Source: Betaproteobacteria bacterium (GTDB lineage: Bacteria > Pseudomonadota > Gammaproteobacteria > Burkholderiales > Casimicrobiaceae). From it: 64,000 bases of DNA. A program made the position numbers and the translations under genes. The notes beneath the pieces were generated by a model. It did no database searches and was not told the DNA's origin. It worked only from the letters and a program-made list of their open reading frames with translations. The stretch is taken from positions 1 to 64,000 of the forward strand of contig JAOUIA010000004.1 of assembly GCA_029884335.1 (NCBI GenBank). The letters run 5' to 3'. Positions 50,897 through 60,000 of this stretch are shown in pieces; within the stretch, counting starts at the first letter, position 1, and the number at the start of each line of letters is the position of its first letter.

Positions 50897-50906
50897 CGAA
50901 CGTTCG
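50897..50906. promoter_or_regulatory. Candidate SOS operator upstream of recA
   Basis: The perfect palindrome cgaacgttcg, within acagaacgaacgttcgac, lies about 78 bases upstream of the recA start. It does not match the CTGT-N8-ACAG LexA box. It could be a variant site; no other candidate was noticed. Confidence 0.35.
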
Positions 50907-51092
50907 ACGCAACCCTTCGTGCGGCCTAGTCCGTTCGGCCTGTTGCGGCGGGCGTCGCCCGATGCTTCCCCAGACGGAAGCCAGCATGCCCCCCCGGTGG
51001 CTCACCGCGTGAGCCTTCCTGCCGGAGGCCGCCGACCGCGCGTTCGATCCCCCATGCCCTCGGGCACGCGCCGGCCTGCCCGGACAGCCCGG

Positions 51093-51584
51093 CTACCCGC
51101 GCAGGCGCCCGATGGCTCCGTCGAGCGCCGCCAGGACGGCCAGGTGGCGCACTTCGGTGCGGTCGCCCGTGAACCTGCGCGTCGTCGACTCGCTCGCCGC
51201 ACCGCGCCGCGCCCAGGCGAAGCAAACCGTGCCCACGGGCTTGCCCGGAACCGCGCCGCCGGGCCCGGCGATGCCCGTCACGGCCACGGCGAGGTCAGCC
51301 CCCGAACGGGCGAGCGCGCCCTCCGCCATGGCCCGGGCCGTCGCCTCGGACACCGCGCCGTGCACGCTCAGGACGTCCTCGCGCACGCCGAGCAGCGCAA
51401 CCTTCATCGCGTTCGAGTAGCAGACGAAGCCGGCGTCGAACCACCCCGAGCTGCCCGCGGTTGCCGTGATCGCCGCCGCGACGAGGCCTCCGGTGCACGA
51501 CTCGGCCGTCGCGATGCGCCGGCCGCGCGCGGCCAGCAGCGCGCCCAGCTCCGCCGAGCGTTGCGCGAGGGCATCGTCGATCAC
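51093..51584 (-). CDS. pncC: CinA-family nicotinamide-nucleotide amidohydrolase (PncC)
   Basis: This 163-aa protein is the stand-alone C-terminal CinA domain: RRIATAESCTGGLVAAAITATAGSSGWFDAGFVCYSN, VHGAVSEATARAMAEGAL and AVTGIAGPGGAVPGKPVGTVCFAW. It deamidates NMN to nicotinate mononucleotide and is often co-regulated with recA. The start is a GTG at 51584 overlapping the stop of the acetyltransferase gene (GTGA). That places it last in the thiL-pgpA-GNAT-pncC operon. Confidence 0.9.
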   Translation of the reverse strand: MIDDALAQRSAELGALLAARGRRIATAESCTGGLVAAAITATAGSSGWFDAGFVCYSNAMKVALLGVREDVLSVHGAVSEATARAMAEGALARSGADLAVAVTGIAGPGGAVPGKPVGTVCFAWARRGAASESTTRRFTGDRTEVRHLAVLAALDGAIGRLRG

Positions 51585-52330
51585 TCGACCTCCCCGGCGC
51601 GCGCGCGGTAGTGGTACGCGTAGCGCGTGGCGAAACCGAAGCGGCGGTAGATCGCAATCGCGGCGCGATTCGTCTCGTCGACCTGCAGGAAGCCTTCGCG
51701 CGCGCCCCGCTCCCACGACTTGCGCAGCAGCGCGGAGACGACGAGCGTGCCGATGCCGTTGCGCCGGTGCGCGGGCGCGGTCACCACGTCGAACACGCCG
51801 GCGAAGCCGCGGTCCACGCAGGCCATGCCGGAGGCCACCGTCGCGCCATCCTTGCGCGCGAGGATCGGCACCAGCGCCAGCGGCGACTGGGCCAGGCGCT
51901 CGAGATGCGCCGCGCGCTGCACCGCGGTCGAGCCCCGCATCGTGCCGACCGCCTCGACGAACGCGTCGGGCAGCGGCGAGGAGAGCTCGACGCCGTCCGG
52001 CGGAACCGCGTCCGCGGCGAGCGGCAGCGCGGCGTCGAGCGCGCAGGTCTGCACCAGCGTGCGGTCGAACGCGACGTAGCCGCGCGCGGCGAGCGCGTCG
52101 TCGAGCGAGTCGGGCCGGGAGCACGGCGTGATGCGGAACAGCGCGGACAGCCCGTGCCGCGCGTACAGCGCCTCGCAGTGCGCGATCTTCTCTTCGAGCG
52201 GCAGCGTCGAGCCGAAGTGCGCGTTGACGCTGCGCGCGCGCTTCGCCGTGCCCGGCGACAGGAACAGCAGCCAGCCGTCGTAGAGCAGCTGGCGCCGCGA
52301 CTGCAGCACGTTGAAGCAGAACTCCTCCAT
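51581..52330 (-). CDS. GNAT-family N-acetyltransferase
   Basis: This 249-aa protein from MEEFCFNVLQSRRQLLYDGW has a C-terminal GNAT domain with GVFDVVTAPAHRRNGIGTLVVSALL (acetyl-CoA loop R/Q-x-x-G-x-G/A) and FLQVDETNRAAIAIYRRFGF. No ribosome site precedes the ATG at 52330. The frame is open without a stop through the whole tandem array to a GTG at 52873 that overlaps the pgpA stop as GTGA. The protein could therefore carry an extra 181-residue repetitive N-terminus. I give the conserved domain start; substrate unknown. Confidence 0.8.
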   Translation of the reverse strand: MEEFCFNVLQSRRQLLYDGWLLFLSPGTAKRARSVNAHFGSTLPLEEKIAHCEALYARHGLSALFRITPCSRPDSLDDALAARGYVAFDRTLVQTCALDAALPLAADAVPPDGVELSSPLPDAFVEAVGTMRGSTAVQRAAHLERLAQSPLALVPILARKDGATVASGMACVDRGFAGVFDVVTAPAHRRNGIGTLVVSALLRKSWERGAREGFLQVDETNRAAIAIYRRFGFATRYAYHYRARAGEVE

Positions 52331-52873
52331 GCGCTGCACGTCGGCCGGGCCGCCCGCGGCGGCCACGGCGCTCGCCGGACTACCCTCCGCGCTGGCGCGC
52401 TCCGGGGCCCGTTCGCCCTCGGGGCGGCCCTTCAAGCTCGTGCTCCCCTCGCCCCGCGGAAGCGGGGAGAGGGGTCGGGGGTGAGGGGTCATTGGACCAC
52501 CCTCCGCGCCGGCGCGCTCCGGGGCCCGTTCGCCCTCGGGGCGGCCCTTCAAGCTCGTGCTCCCCTCGCCCCGCGGAAGCGGGGAGAGGGGTCGGGGGTG
52601 AGGGGTCATTGGACCACCCTCCGCGCTGGCGCGCTCCGGGGCCCGTTCGCCCTCGGGGCGGCCCTTCGGGTTGAATGGACCACCCTCCGCGCTGGCGCGC
52701 TCCGGGGCCCGTTCGCCCTCGGGGCGGCCCTTCGGGTTGAATGGACCACCCTCCGCGCTGGCGCGCTCCGGGGCCCGTTCGCCCTCGGGGCGGCCCTTCG
52801 GGTTGAATGGACCACCCTCCGCGCTGGCGCGCTCCGGGGCCCGTTCGCCCTCGGGGCGGCCCTTCGGGCTCAC
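52331..52873. repeat. In-frame tandem array of six 66/117-bp units upstream of the acetyltransferase domain
   Basis: The core accctccgcgctggcgcgct begins at 52382, 52499, 52616, 52682, 52748 and 52814, so spacings are 117, 117, 66, 66 and 66. The two longer units contain an added 51-base element with the hairpin gccccgcggaagcggggaga. All units are multiples of three, so the acetyltransferase frame stays open through the array (GRPEGERAPERASAEGGP per unit). The array ends at the pgpA stop codon. No independent gene is supported. Confidence 0.9.
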
Positions 52874-53367
52874 GCCGGCCACCCGGTGACGCGCACGACG
52901 GCCGCGAAGACGAACAGCGCCATCGCCGCCGCGACGAGGTCGTCGAGCATCACGCCCACCCCGTGCTTCATCCGCGCGTCGATGGCGCGGATCGGCGGCG
53001 GCTTCAGTATGTCGAACAGGCGGAACAGCAGGAAAGCGAACGCGATGCGCGCGAGGCTCGTGCCGGTGAAGAACATCACGAACAGGAACGCCGCGATCTC
53101 GTCGATGACGATGCCGCCGTGGTCCGCCGCGCCAAGGTCGCGGCCGGTCCGGTCGGATGCCCACGCGCCCGCCGCGAAGAGGAGTGCCACGACCGCCAGG
53201 TAGCCGGCGTCGCCGGTGTGCAGCGCGAGCCAGTCGCCCAGCGGAATCGCCAGCAGCGTAGCGACCGTGCCCGGCGCCCACGGCGAGAGCCCGGTGCCGA
53301 AACCGAGCGCGAGAAAGTGCGCCGGATGCGCGAGGAGGAAGCGGATCGAGAGGGGTGGCCCGGACAT
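52870..53367 (-). CDS. pgpA: Phosphatidylglycerophosphatase A
   Basis: This 165-aa membrane enzyme has ALGFGTGLSPWAPGTVATLLAIPL at residues 20-43, DHGGIVIDEIAAF at 82-94 (the catalytic Asp/Glu region) and RLFDILKPPPIRAID. It dephosphorylates phosphatidylglycerol phosphate in the inner membrane. A GTG three codons upstream overlaps the thiL stop (GTGA) and is an alternative coupled start. Its own stop overlaps a potential GTG start of the repeat-bearing acetyltransferase frame. Confidence 0.94.
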   Translation of the reverse strand: MSGPPLSIRFLLAHPAHFLALGFGTGLSPWAPGTVATLLAIPLGDWLALHTGDAGYLAVVALLFAAGAWASDRTGRDLGAADHGGIVIDEIAAFLFVMFFTGTSLARIAFAFLLFRLFDILKPPPIRAIDARMKHGVGVMLDDLVAAAMALFVFAAVVRVTGWPA

Positions 53368-53372
53368 CGCAT

Positions 53373-54350
53373 TCACGCGAAGTGGTCGAACGCGCGCGGC
53401 AGCACCGCCAGCGCGCGGCCCTGCTCGTCGAGCACCGTCAGGCCGGCCTCGCGCGGCGCGATCGATCCGATCCGCGTCACCGGGACGCCCGCCGCGCTTC
53501 CCGCCGCCTCGACGCGCTCGCGCATCGCGGCTCGCGCCGCGAAGCAGAGCTCGTAGTCGTCCCCTCCCGCCAGCAGGCAGGAGAGCGCGAGGCCGCGCTC
53601 GCCCGTCGCGAGCCGCATGCGCAGTTCGCTCGCACAGGGGATGCGGGCCAGGTCGACGCTCGCCCCCACGCCGGAAGCCTCGAGGATGTGGCCGAGGTCG
53701 CCGGTGAGCCCGTCGGAGACGTCGAGCATCGCTCCCGCCACGCCGCGCAACGCGATACCGAGCGCGACTCGCGGTTGCGGCCGCTCGAGCCGAGCGCGCA
53801 GCGGCGCGAGCGCGGCCGGCGACATCGCAGTGCGCCCCTGCAGCGCGGCGAGTGCGAGCATCGCGTCGCCGATGGAACCCGACACCCAGACATCGTCTCC
53901 GGGCAGCGCGCCGGACCGCCGGATCGCAGTGCCCGCGGGCACCTCTCCGGCGATGGTCACGCACAGGTTGCGCGGGCCGCGCGTCGTGTCGCCCCCTACC
54001 AGCGCGACGCCGTGCGCGTCGGCGAGCGCGAACAGGCCGCGAGAAAACGCCGCGAGCCACGCCTCGTCGCTGTCGGGCAGCGCGCCGGCGAGCAGCGCCC
54101 AGCGCGGGCGGGCGCCCATCGCCGCCATGTCCGAGAGATTCACCGCGAGCACCTTGTGGCCGAGTCCTTCGGCGTCGGCGCCGGGCAGGAAGTGGCGCCC
54201 CTCGACCATCATGTCCACCGCGAGCACCAGCTCGTGGCCTGGCGTGGGAGCGAGCAGCGCGGCGTCGTCGCCCACGCCGAGCACGACGCCCGGGTCGGCG
54301 GCGGGCCGCCGGAAGTAGCGGTCGATCAGCTCGAACTCGCCGATCGACAC
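53373..54350 (-). CDS. thiL: Thiamine-monophosphate kinase
   Basis: This 325-aa AIR-synthase-fold kinase starts with GTG (VSIGEFELIDRYF). It has VLGVGDDAALL at about 23-33, LAVDMMVEGRHFLP, VNLSDMAAMGARPRWALL, VGGDTTRGP and MLDVSDGLTGDLGHI with the metal-binding Asps. It makes thiamine diphosphate from the monophosphate. It is the first gene of the thiL-pgpA-GNAT-pncC run. A repeat array upstream separates it from nusB. Confidence 0.95.
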   Translation of the reverse strand: MSIGEFELIDRYFRRPAADPGVVLGVGDDAALLAPTPGHELVLAVDMMVEGRHFLPGADAEGLGHKVLAVNLSDMAAMGARPRWALLAGALPDSDEAWLAAFSRGLFALADAHGVALVGGDTTRGPRNLCVTIAGEVPAGTAIRRSGALPGDDVWVSGSIGDAMLALAALQGRTAMSPAALAPLRARLERPQPRVALGIALRGVAGAMLDVSDGLTGDLGHILEASGVGASVDLARIPCASELRMRLATGERGLALSCLLAGGDDYELCFAARAAMRERVEAAGSAAGVPVTRIGSIAPREAGLTVLDEQGRALAVLPRAFDHFA

Positions 54351-54396
54351 GATCAGGCTCCGCGCGAACCCGCGTGCCGCGTTGCCTCTCCATAGT

Positions 54397-54600
54397 CATC
54401 CCCGCGAATGCGGGGATCCTGTGTCTTGGCTTCGCGCATCTGCAGGCCACCACTGTCGTCGCCATCCCCGCGCATGCGGGAGTCCAGTGTCTTGGCCTCG
54501 CGCATCTGCAGGCCACCCCTGTCGTCGTCATCCCCGCGCATGCGGGGATCCAGCGACTTCCCGCCTAGACGACACTGGATCCCCGCATGCGCGGGGATGA
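54397..54600. repeat. REP-like array with three 66-bp direct units and one inverted end
   Basis: The hairpin core catccccgcg-ATG-cgggga starts at 54397, 54463 and 54529, exactly 66 bases apart. The linker ttcgcgcatctgcaggccac is nearly conserved between the first two intervals. An inverted copy closes the array at about 54575-54600. It fills the gap between thiL and nusB. Confidence 0.88.
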
Positions 54601-54647
54601 CGAGGGGAGTCTGGTGGCCGCCGCGCATGGGATGGAAGCGGCGCCGC

Positions 54648-55103
54648 TCAGCGCCCCCGCTCTGCCGCCAGCGCCGCGATCTCCGGCGCACGCGCGCCGC
54701 GCGCGACCTTGTCGAGGACGGCGTTGACGAACTTGTGGCCGTCGGTGCCGCCATAGGACTTGGCCAGCTCGACCGCCTCGTCGATCACGACCTTGTACGG
54801 GATCTCGACACGCTGCGCGAGCTCCCACGAGCCGATGGCGATGATGGCGCGCTCGATCGGCGACAGCTCGGCGATGGCGCGCGCGGCGTGAGGCGCCGCC
54901 CTGGCGAGCAGCGACTCCCAGCCCGCGGTCACGCCGCGCCACAGCTCGTCGAAGTAGCCGCGCTCCGCCCCTTCGGCCGCGTCGCTCTCGAGCAGCGCGA
55001 GGCGGATCGCGTCGTCGGCGTTGCCGGAGAGCTGGCGCTGGTAGAGCCCCTGCAGCACGAGCTCCCGCGCGGCGTGGCGCGGGTCAGGCGTCGTCGAGGT
55101 CAT
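54648..55103 (-). CDS. nusB: Transcription antitermination factor NusB
   Basis: This 151-aa all-helical protein has [19 protein letters not shown], the central [40 protein letters not shown] and [12 protein letters not shown]. This is the standard NusB sequence and length. It binds boxA RNA with NusE in rRNA antitermination. The start overlaps the end of ribH by 20 bases, so the ribH-nusB pair is tightly coupled. Confidence 0.96.
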   Translation of the reverse strand: MTSTTPDPRHAARELVLQGLYQRQLSGNADDAIRLALLESDAAEGAERGYFDELWRGVTAGWESLLARAAPHAARAIAELSPIERAIIAIGSWELAQRVEIPYKVVIDEAVELAKSYGGTDGHKFVNAVLDKVARGARAPEIAALAAERGR

Positions 55104-55545
55104 CGAAGAGATTCGCGAGCTCGAGCGCCGCGAGGGCCGCCTCGTGGCCCTTGGCGTCCATGCGCGCGAGCGCCTGCTCGTCGGTGTCGCAGGTGAGGAT
55201 CGCGTTGCCGATCGGCACGCCGAACTGCAGCGCGACTTCGGCGACTCCGCGCGCGGATTCGTTGCTCACGATCTCGAAGTGGTAGGTCTCGCCGCGTATC
55301 ACCGCGCCCAGCGCCACCAGCGCGTCGTACTCGCCGGACTGGGCGAGGCGCTGCAGCGCCTGCGGGGTCTCCAGCGCGCCGGGAACCGTTACGATCGTCA
55401 CGTCGCCGGCGGCCACGCCGGCCTCCGCGAGCGCGCGCTGGGCTCCCGCCAGCAGGCCGTCGCCGATCGCGGGGTTGAAGCGCGACAGCACCAAGCCGAC
55501 GCGCCGGCCGGCGCCCGCCGTGCGGGGAGCGATGCGACGCGCCAT
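55084..55545 (-). CDS. ribH: 6,7-dimethyl-8-ribityllumazine synthase
   Basis: This 153-aa lumazine synthase has [60 protein letters not shown] with the catalytic His, and [12 protein letters not shown]. It condenses the ribityl pyrimidine with dihydroxybutanone phosphate as an icosahedral or decameric assembly. The ATG at 55545 is preferred over an upstream frame made of REP-like sequence. Confidence 0.95.
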   Translation of the reverse strand: MARRIAPRTAGAGRRVGLVLSRFNPAIGDGLLAGAQRALAEAGVAAGDVTIVTVPGALETPQALQRLAQSGEYDALVALGAVIRGETYHFEIVSNESARGVAEVALQFGVPIGNAILTCDTDEQALARMDAKGHEAALAALELANLFDDLDDA

Positions 55546-55600
55546 GCTAATCGGACGACTTGCAGCGGACGCAGCGTGCCGGCATGGGCACGACACATCG

Positions 55601-55646
55601 TCGTCCCCGCGACGCCGGTCCCCGGGTGCCGGCGTCGCGGGGATGA
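55601..55646. repeat. REP-like inverted repeat between ribB and ribH
   Basis: Arms 55601-55618 and 55629-55646 pair at 17 of 18 bases around a ten-base loop (tcgtccccgcgacgccgg). It is of the same family as 41969 and 6070. Confidence 0.8.
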
Positions 55647-55689
55647 CGCGGTGCATGCATGCAACGTTCGATACTCATATGTCGGCCGA

Positions 55690-56793
55690 TCAGGACGCCT
55701 TCGCGCCGGGCTGGTGCTCGTAGCCCGTCACCTCGAGGTCGAAGCCGATCATGCTCGGCATGCGTCGCGGGCGCGCGAGGATGCGCATGCGGCCGACGTT
55801 GAGGTCGCGCAGGATCTGCGCACCGATGCCGTAGTTGCGCAGGTCGAACTTGGTCGGCGCCGGCGGCTCGGACGAGACGGCCCGGCGGCGCAGCTCCTGC
55901 GGCGACTCGGGCCGGTGCAGCAGCACGATGACCCCGCGGCCGGCGCGGGCGATCGCCTCCATCGCCGCGGGGATGCTCCAGGAGTGCGACTCGTTCTGCG
56001 CGTCGAGCAGGTCCATCACCGACAGCGGCTCGTGCACGCGCACCAGCGTCTCCGTCTCCGGCGAGATCGGTCCGCGCGCCAGCGCGAGGTGCGTCGCGTC
56101 GGTGAGCTTCTCACGGTAGACGACCAGTCGGAACGCGCCGTGCGCGGTGGCGAGCGGCCGCTCGGCGACTCGCTCGATCAGCTTTTCCGTGCGGCTGCGG
56201 TAGTGGATGAGGTCGGCGATGGTGCCGATCTTGAGCGCGTGCGACTTCGCGAACTCCAGGAGGTCCGGCAGCCGCGCCATCGTGCCGTCGTCCTTCATGA
56301 TCTCGCAGATCACCGCGGCGGGCGCGAGGCCAGCCAGCCGCGCGAGGTCGCAGCCCGCCTCCGTGTGGCCGGCGCGCGAGAGCACGCCGCCGGGCACGGC
56401 GACCACGGGGAAGACGTGGCCCGGCTGCACCAGGTCCGCGGGTTTCGCATCCGGGGCGATCGCCACCCGCACGGTGCGTGCGCGGTCGGCGGCCGAGATG
56501 CCGGTGGTGACGCCCTCGGCGGCCTCCACCGACACGGTGAAGTTCGTGCCGGTGCCCGAGCGGTTCTCGCGCACCATCGGCGCGAGCCCCAGCTGCCGCG
56601 AGCGCTCCTCGGTCAGCGTGAGGCAGACGAGCCCCCGCGCGTGGCGGGCCATGAAGTTGATCGCCTCGGGCGAGACGTGCTCGGCGGCCAGCACGAGGTC
56701 GCCCTCGTTCTCGCGGTCCTCCTCGTCGACCAGGATGACCATGCGGCCGGCTTTCAGCTCGGCGACGATCTCGGGAGTCGGGGTCAGAGTCAT
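55690..56793 (-). CDS. ribB: 3,4-dihydroxy-2-butanone-4-phosphate synthase with a degenerate GTP cyclohydrolase II domain
   Basis: This 367-aa protein has an intact DHBP synthase half (1 to about 205: VDEEDRENEGDL acidic active site, NFMARHARGLVCL, GHTEAGCDLARLAGL). A second half is related to RibA, but where active enzymes have three zinc Cys (C-x10-C-x-C) it reads RVHEPLSVMDLLDAQNESHSW, without any Cys. The second domain should therefore lack GTP cyclohydrolase activity, as in the RibBX variant described for proteobacteria. A separate RibA must exist elsewhere. The ATG at 56793 follows a leader with a 14-bp inverted repeat. Confidence 0.92.
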   Translation of the reverse strand: MTLTPTPEIVAELKAGRMVILVDEEDRENEGDLVLAAEHVSPEAINFMARHARGLVCLTLTEERSRQLGLAPMVRENRSGTGTNFTVSVEAAEGVTTGISAADRARTVRVAIAPDAKPADLVQPGHVFPVVAVPGGVLSRAGHTEAGCDLARLAGLAPAAVICEIMKDDGTMARLPDLLEFAKSHALKIGTIADLIHYRSRTEKLIERVAERPLATAHGAFRLVVYREKLTDATHLALARGPISPETETLVRVHEPLSVMDLLDAQNESHSWSIPAAMEAIARAGRGVIVLLHRPESPQELRRRAVSSEPPAPTKFDLRNYGIGAQILRDLNVGRMRILARPRRMPSMIGFDLEVTGYEHQPGAKAS

Positions 56794-56820
56794 GTCAGTG
56801 GCGCCGGGCCGTTCCGGGAC

Positions 56821-56875
56821 GCCCGTGCGAGCGGGGCGGCAGCAAGGCTCGAAGAGCGCGTCCGCTCGCACGGGC
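56821..56875. promoter_or_regulatory. Leader hairpin upstream of ribB
   Basis: Perfect 14-bp arms gcccgtgcgagcgg (56821-56834) and ccgctcgcacgggc (56862-56875) lie 28 bases before the ribB start. No FMN-riboswitch consensus is visible. It could be a leader structure or a terminator stem for the upstream pump. Confidence 0.5.
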
Positions 56876-56930
56876 GGCGGCCGACGCGCACACAAATCGG
56901 ACGGCACAACCGGCCAAGGAGGCCGCCTGA

Positions 56931-56985
56931 CCAGCCCCCTGGGGGGCAGCGAGCGCAGCGAGCGTGGGGGGATGTTTCATCCTGG
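56931..56985. repeat. Dispersed repeat between the RND pump and ribB
   Basis: The stretch contains agccccctggggggca followed by a gcgagcgcagcgagcg palindrome and tggggg. It resembles the element at 17723-17806 in opposite orientation. Confidence 0.65.
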
Positions 56986-57043
56986 GGCCGATGCGGGGGC
57001 CAAACCGGGATTGTACCGGCGCGGCCGCGGCGGACCGCTCCCG

Positions 57044-60000
57044 TCAGGCAGCCGCGGTGGCCTGCCCCGCCGAGCCGTCGCGGCGCACCCGGAACCAGGC
57101 GGCGTAGAGCGCGGGCAGGAACGCGAGCGTGAGCAGCGTCGCCGCGACGATGCCGCCCATCATCGCCACCGCCATCGGCCCGAAGAAGTCGCTGCGCACG
57201 AGCGGCACCATCGCGAACACGGCGGCGGCGGCGGTGAGCACGATGGGACGGAAGCGGCGCACCGTCGCGCCGACGATCGCGTCCCACGCCGGCGCGCCGG
57301 CAGCGCGGTCCTGCTCGATCTGGTCGACCAGGATCACCGAATTGCGCATGATGATCCCGGAGAGCGCGATCGTGCCCAGCATCGCGACGAACCCGAAGGG
57401 GAGCCCGGACGCGAGCAGCCCGGCGGTGACCCCGATCATGCCGAGCGGTGCGGTCAGCACCACCATCAGCGTGCGCGAGAAGCTCTTCAGCTGCACCATC
57501 AGCAGCGCGAGCACGACCAGCACCAGAAGGGGGACGCCGGCGGCGATCGACTTCTGGCCGCGCGTAGCGTCTTCCACCACGCCGCCCAGCTCGATGCGAT
57601 AGCCCGCCGGCAGCTTCGCGCGCAGCGCATCGATGTCCGGCGCCATGCGCATGACGACGTCGGGACCCTGCGCGTCGCCCTTGAGGTCGCCGCGCACCGT
57701 GACCGTCGGCTGGCGGTTGCGCCGCCACACGATCCCCGGCTCGAGGCCGACCTCGAGCCGCGCCACCTGCGTGATCGGCACCGCCTTGCCGCCGCGGGCC
57801 GGGATCGCGAGGTCGCGCAGGAAAGACAGTTGCGCGCGCTCGGCCTCGACGCCGCGCAGCACGACGTCGACGAGCTTGTTGCCTTCGCGGAACTGGGTGA
57901 CGACCACGCCGGACACCGACGTGTTGAGGAACTGCGCGATGTCCTGCGAAGAGAGCCCGAGCAGGCGCGCCTTGTCCTGGTCGATGGCCAGGCGCACCAC
58001 CTTCGACGGCTCGTCCCAGTCGAACTGCACGTTGGCCACGTCGGGGCTCGCGGCGACGACGGCGCGCACCTCGCGCGCGATCTCGCGCACCCGGCCGACG
58101 TCGTCGCCGGAGACGCGGACCTGGACGGGGAAGCCCACGGGCGGGCCGTTCTCCAGCCGCGCCACGCGGCCGCGCAACGCGGGAAAGTCGTCCTCGAACA
58201 GCTTGAGCAGGCGAGCCCGCACGCGCTCGCGCTCGCGGTTGTCCTTCGTCACCAGCACGAACTGCGCGAAGTTCGACTGCGTGAGCTGCTGGTCGAGCGG
58301 CAGGTAGAAGCGCGGGCTCCCCGCGCCGACGTAGCCGACGAAGCTCTCCACCCCCTCGTCGCGGGCGAGGACTGCCTCCATGCGCTTCGCCTCGGCGAGC
58401 GTCGCGGCGAACGACGAGCCCTCGGGCAGCCGCAGGTCGACCATCAGCTCGGGCCGCGACGACGCCGGGAAGAACTGCTGCGGAACGAAGCGGAACGCGA
58501 TCATCGACGCCGCGAACGCCGCCAGCGTCACGGCGATCGCGAGTGCGCGGTGCTCCACCGTCCACTCGACGGCGCGCTTGAGCCGGCGATAGAACGGCGT
58601 GTCGTAGACCGCGGCGGCATCGTGCGCCGCCGGGCGCGGCGGCGGTTCGGGGCGGCCGCGCGCGCGGGCAAGCGCACGGCGCCACAGCGGGGCCGGGCGC
58701 GCCTTCGCGTAGTCCGGCAGCATGCGATAGCCGAGCCACGGGATCGCGATCACCGCGACGAACCACGAGACGACGAGCGCGATCGCCGAGACCTGGAACA
58801 GGGACCGCGTGTACTCGCCGGTGCCGCTCCGTGCAGTGGCGATGGGCAGGAACCCGGCGACCGTGATCAGCGTGCCGGTCAGCATGGGGAACGCCGTTGA
58901 GGTCCACGCGTAGCTCGCCGCGCGGAAGCGGTCGAAGCCCTGCTCGAGCTTCACCGCCATCATCTCCACCGCGATGATCGCGTCGTCGACCAGCAGCCCG
59001 AGCGACAGCACCAGCGCGCCGAGCGAGATCTTGTGCAGGCCGATGTCGAACAGGTCCATGAAGAGGAACGTGGTCGCGAGCACCAGCGGGATCGACACCG
59101 CGACGACGAGCCCCGTGCGCAGGCCGAGGCTCAGCAGGGAGACCGCGAGCACGATCGCCACGGCCTCGGCGAGCGAGCGCACGAACACGTTGATCGAGCG
59201 CTGCACGGCCTTCGGCATGCTCGCGACCGCGTCGACCTCCACACCGACCGGCAGCTCCGCGCGCATGCGCGCCACCGTCGCGTCGAGCGCCGCGCCCAGC
59301 TCGATCACGTCGCCGCCCTTGACCATCGTCACGCCGACCCCCAGCGCCTCGCGGCCGTGCCAGCGCATCTTCTGCTGCGGCGGGTCGGCGTACCCGCGCT
59401 TCACCTCGGCGACGTCGCCCAGGCGGAACACGCGGTTGTTGACGCGCAGCGAGAGCTCGCGGATCGTGTCGACCGACTCGAAGCCGCCGGAGGGGCGCAG
59501 GTAAATGCGGTCGGTGCCGGTCTCGAACGCGCCGGCGGGCGCCACCGCGTTCTGCGCGGCGAGCGTGGCGACGAGCTGCGACGCCTCGAGGCCCAGCGTG
59601 GCGAGCTTCGCGTTGGAGAACTCGACGAAGACGCGCTCCTCCTGCTCGCCGATGAAGTCGACCTTCGCCACGCCGGGGACCCGCAGCAGCTCTCCGCGCA
59701 ACCGGTCGCCGAAGGCCTTGAGGTCGCGGTAGCCGAAGCCCTCGCCGGTGATCGCGTAGATGTTCGTGTAGGTGTCGCCGAACTCGTCGTTGAAGAACGG
59801 CCCGCGGATGCCGGCGGGCAGGCTGCCGCGGATGTCGCCGACCTTCTTGCGCACCTGGTACCAGAGCTCGGGGACGCTCGACGACGGCAGCGAGTCGCGC
59901 AAGCCGATCAACACCAGCGACTCGCCGGGCTTGCTGTAGCTGCGGATCCACTCGAGCGGCAGCTCCTGCAGCTTGCGCTCGATGCGGTCGGTCACCTGCT

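Noticed and set aside
52492-52889. Small Pro/Arg-rich plus-strand proteins over the tandem array
   Set aside because: They are translations of the repeat units in other frames with no start signals or flanking conservation.
54397-54600. CRISPR-like array (repeated gc-rich hairpins resembling type I-E repeats)
   Set aside because: Only three direct units, intervals are near-identical rather than unique spacers, the last copy is inverted and no cas genes are near. It is a REP-like array.
56794-57043. FMN riboswitch upstream of ribB
   Set aside because: None of the conserved RFN segments could be found on the minus strand. Only a simple stem and a dispersed repeat are present.
55144-58900. Long plus-strand frames over ribB and the RND pump
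   Set aside because: They are opposite to strongly conserved genes and their translations are low-complexity His/Arg/Asp-rich shadows.
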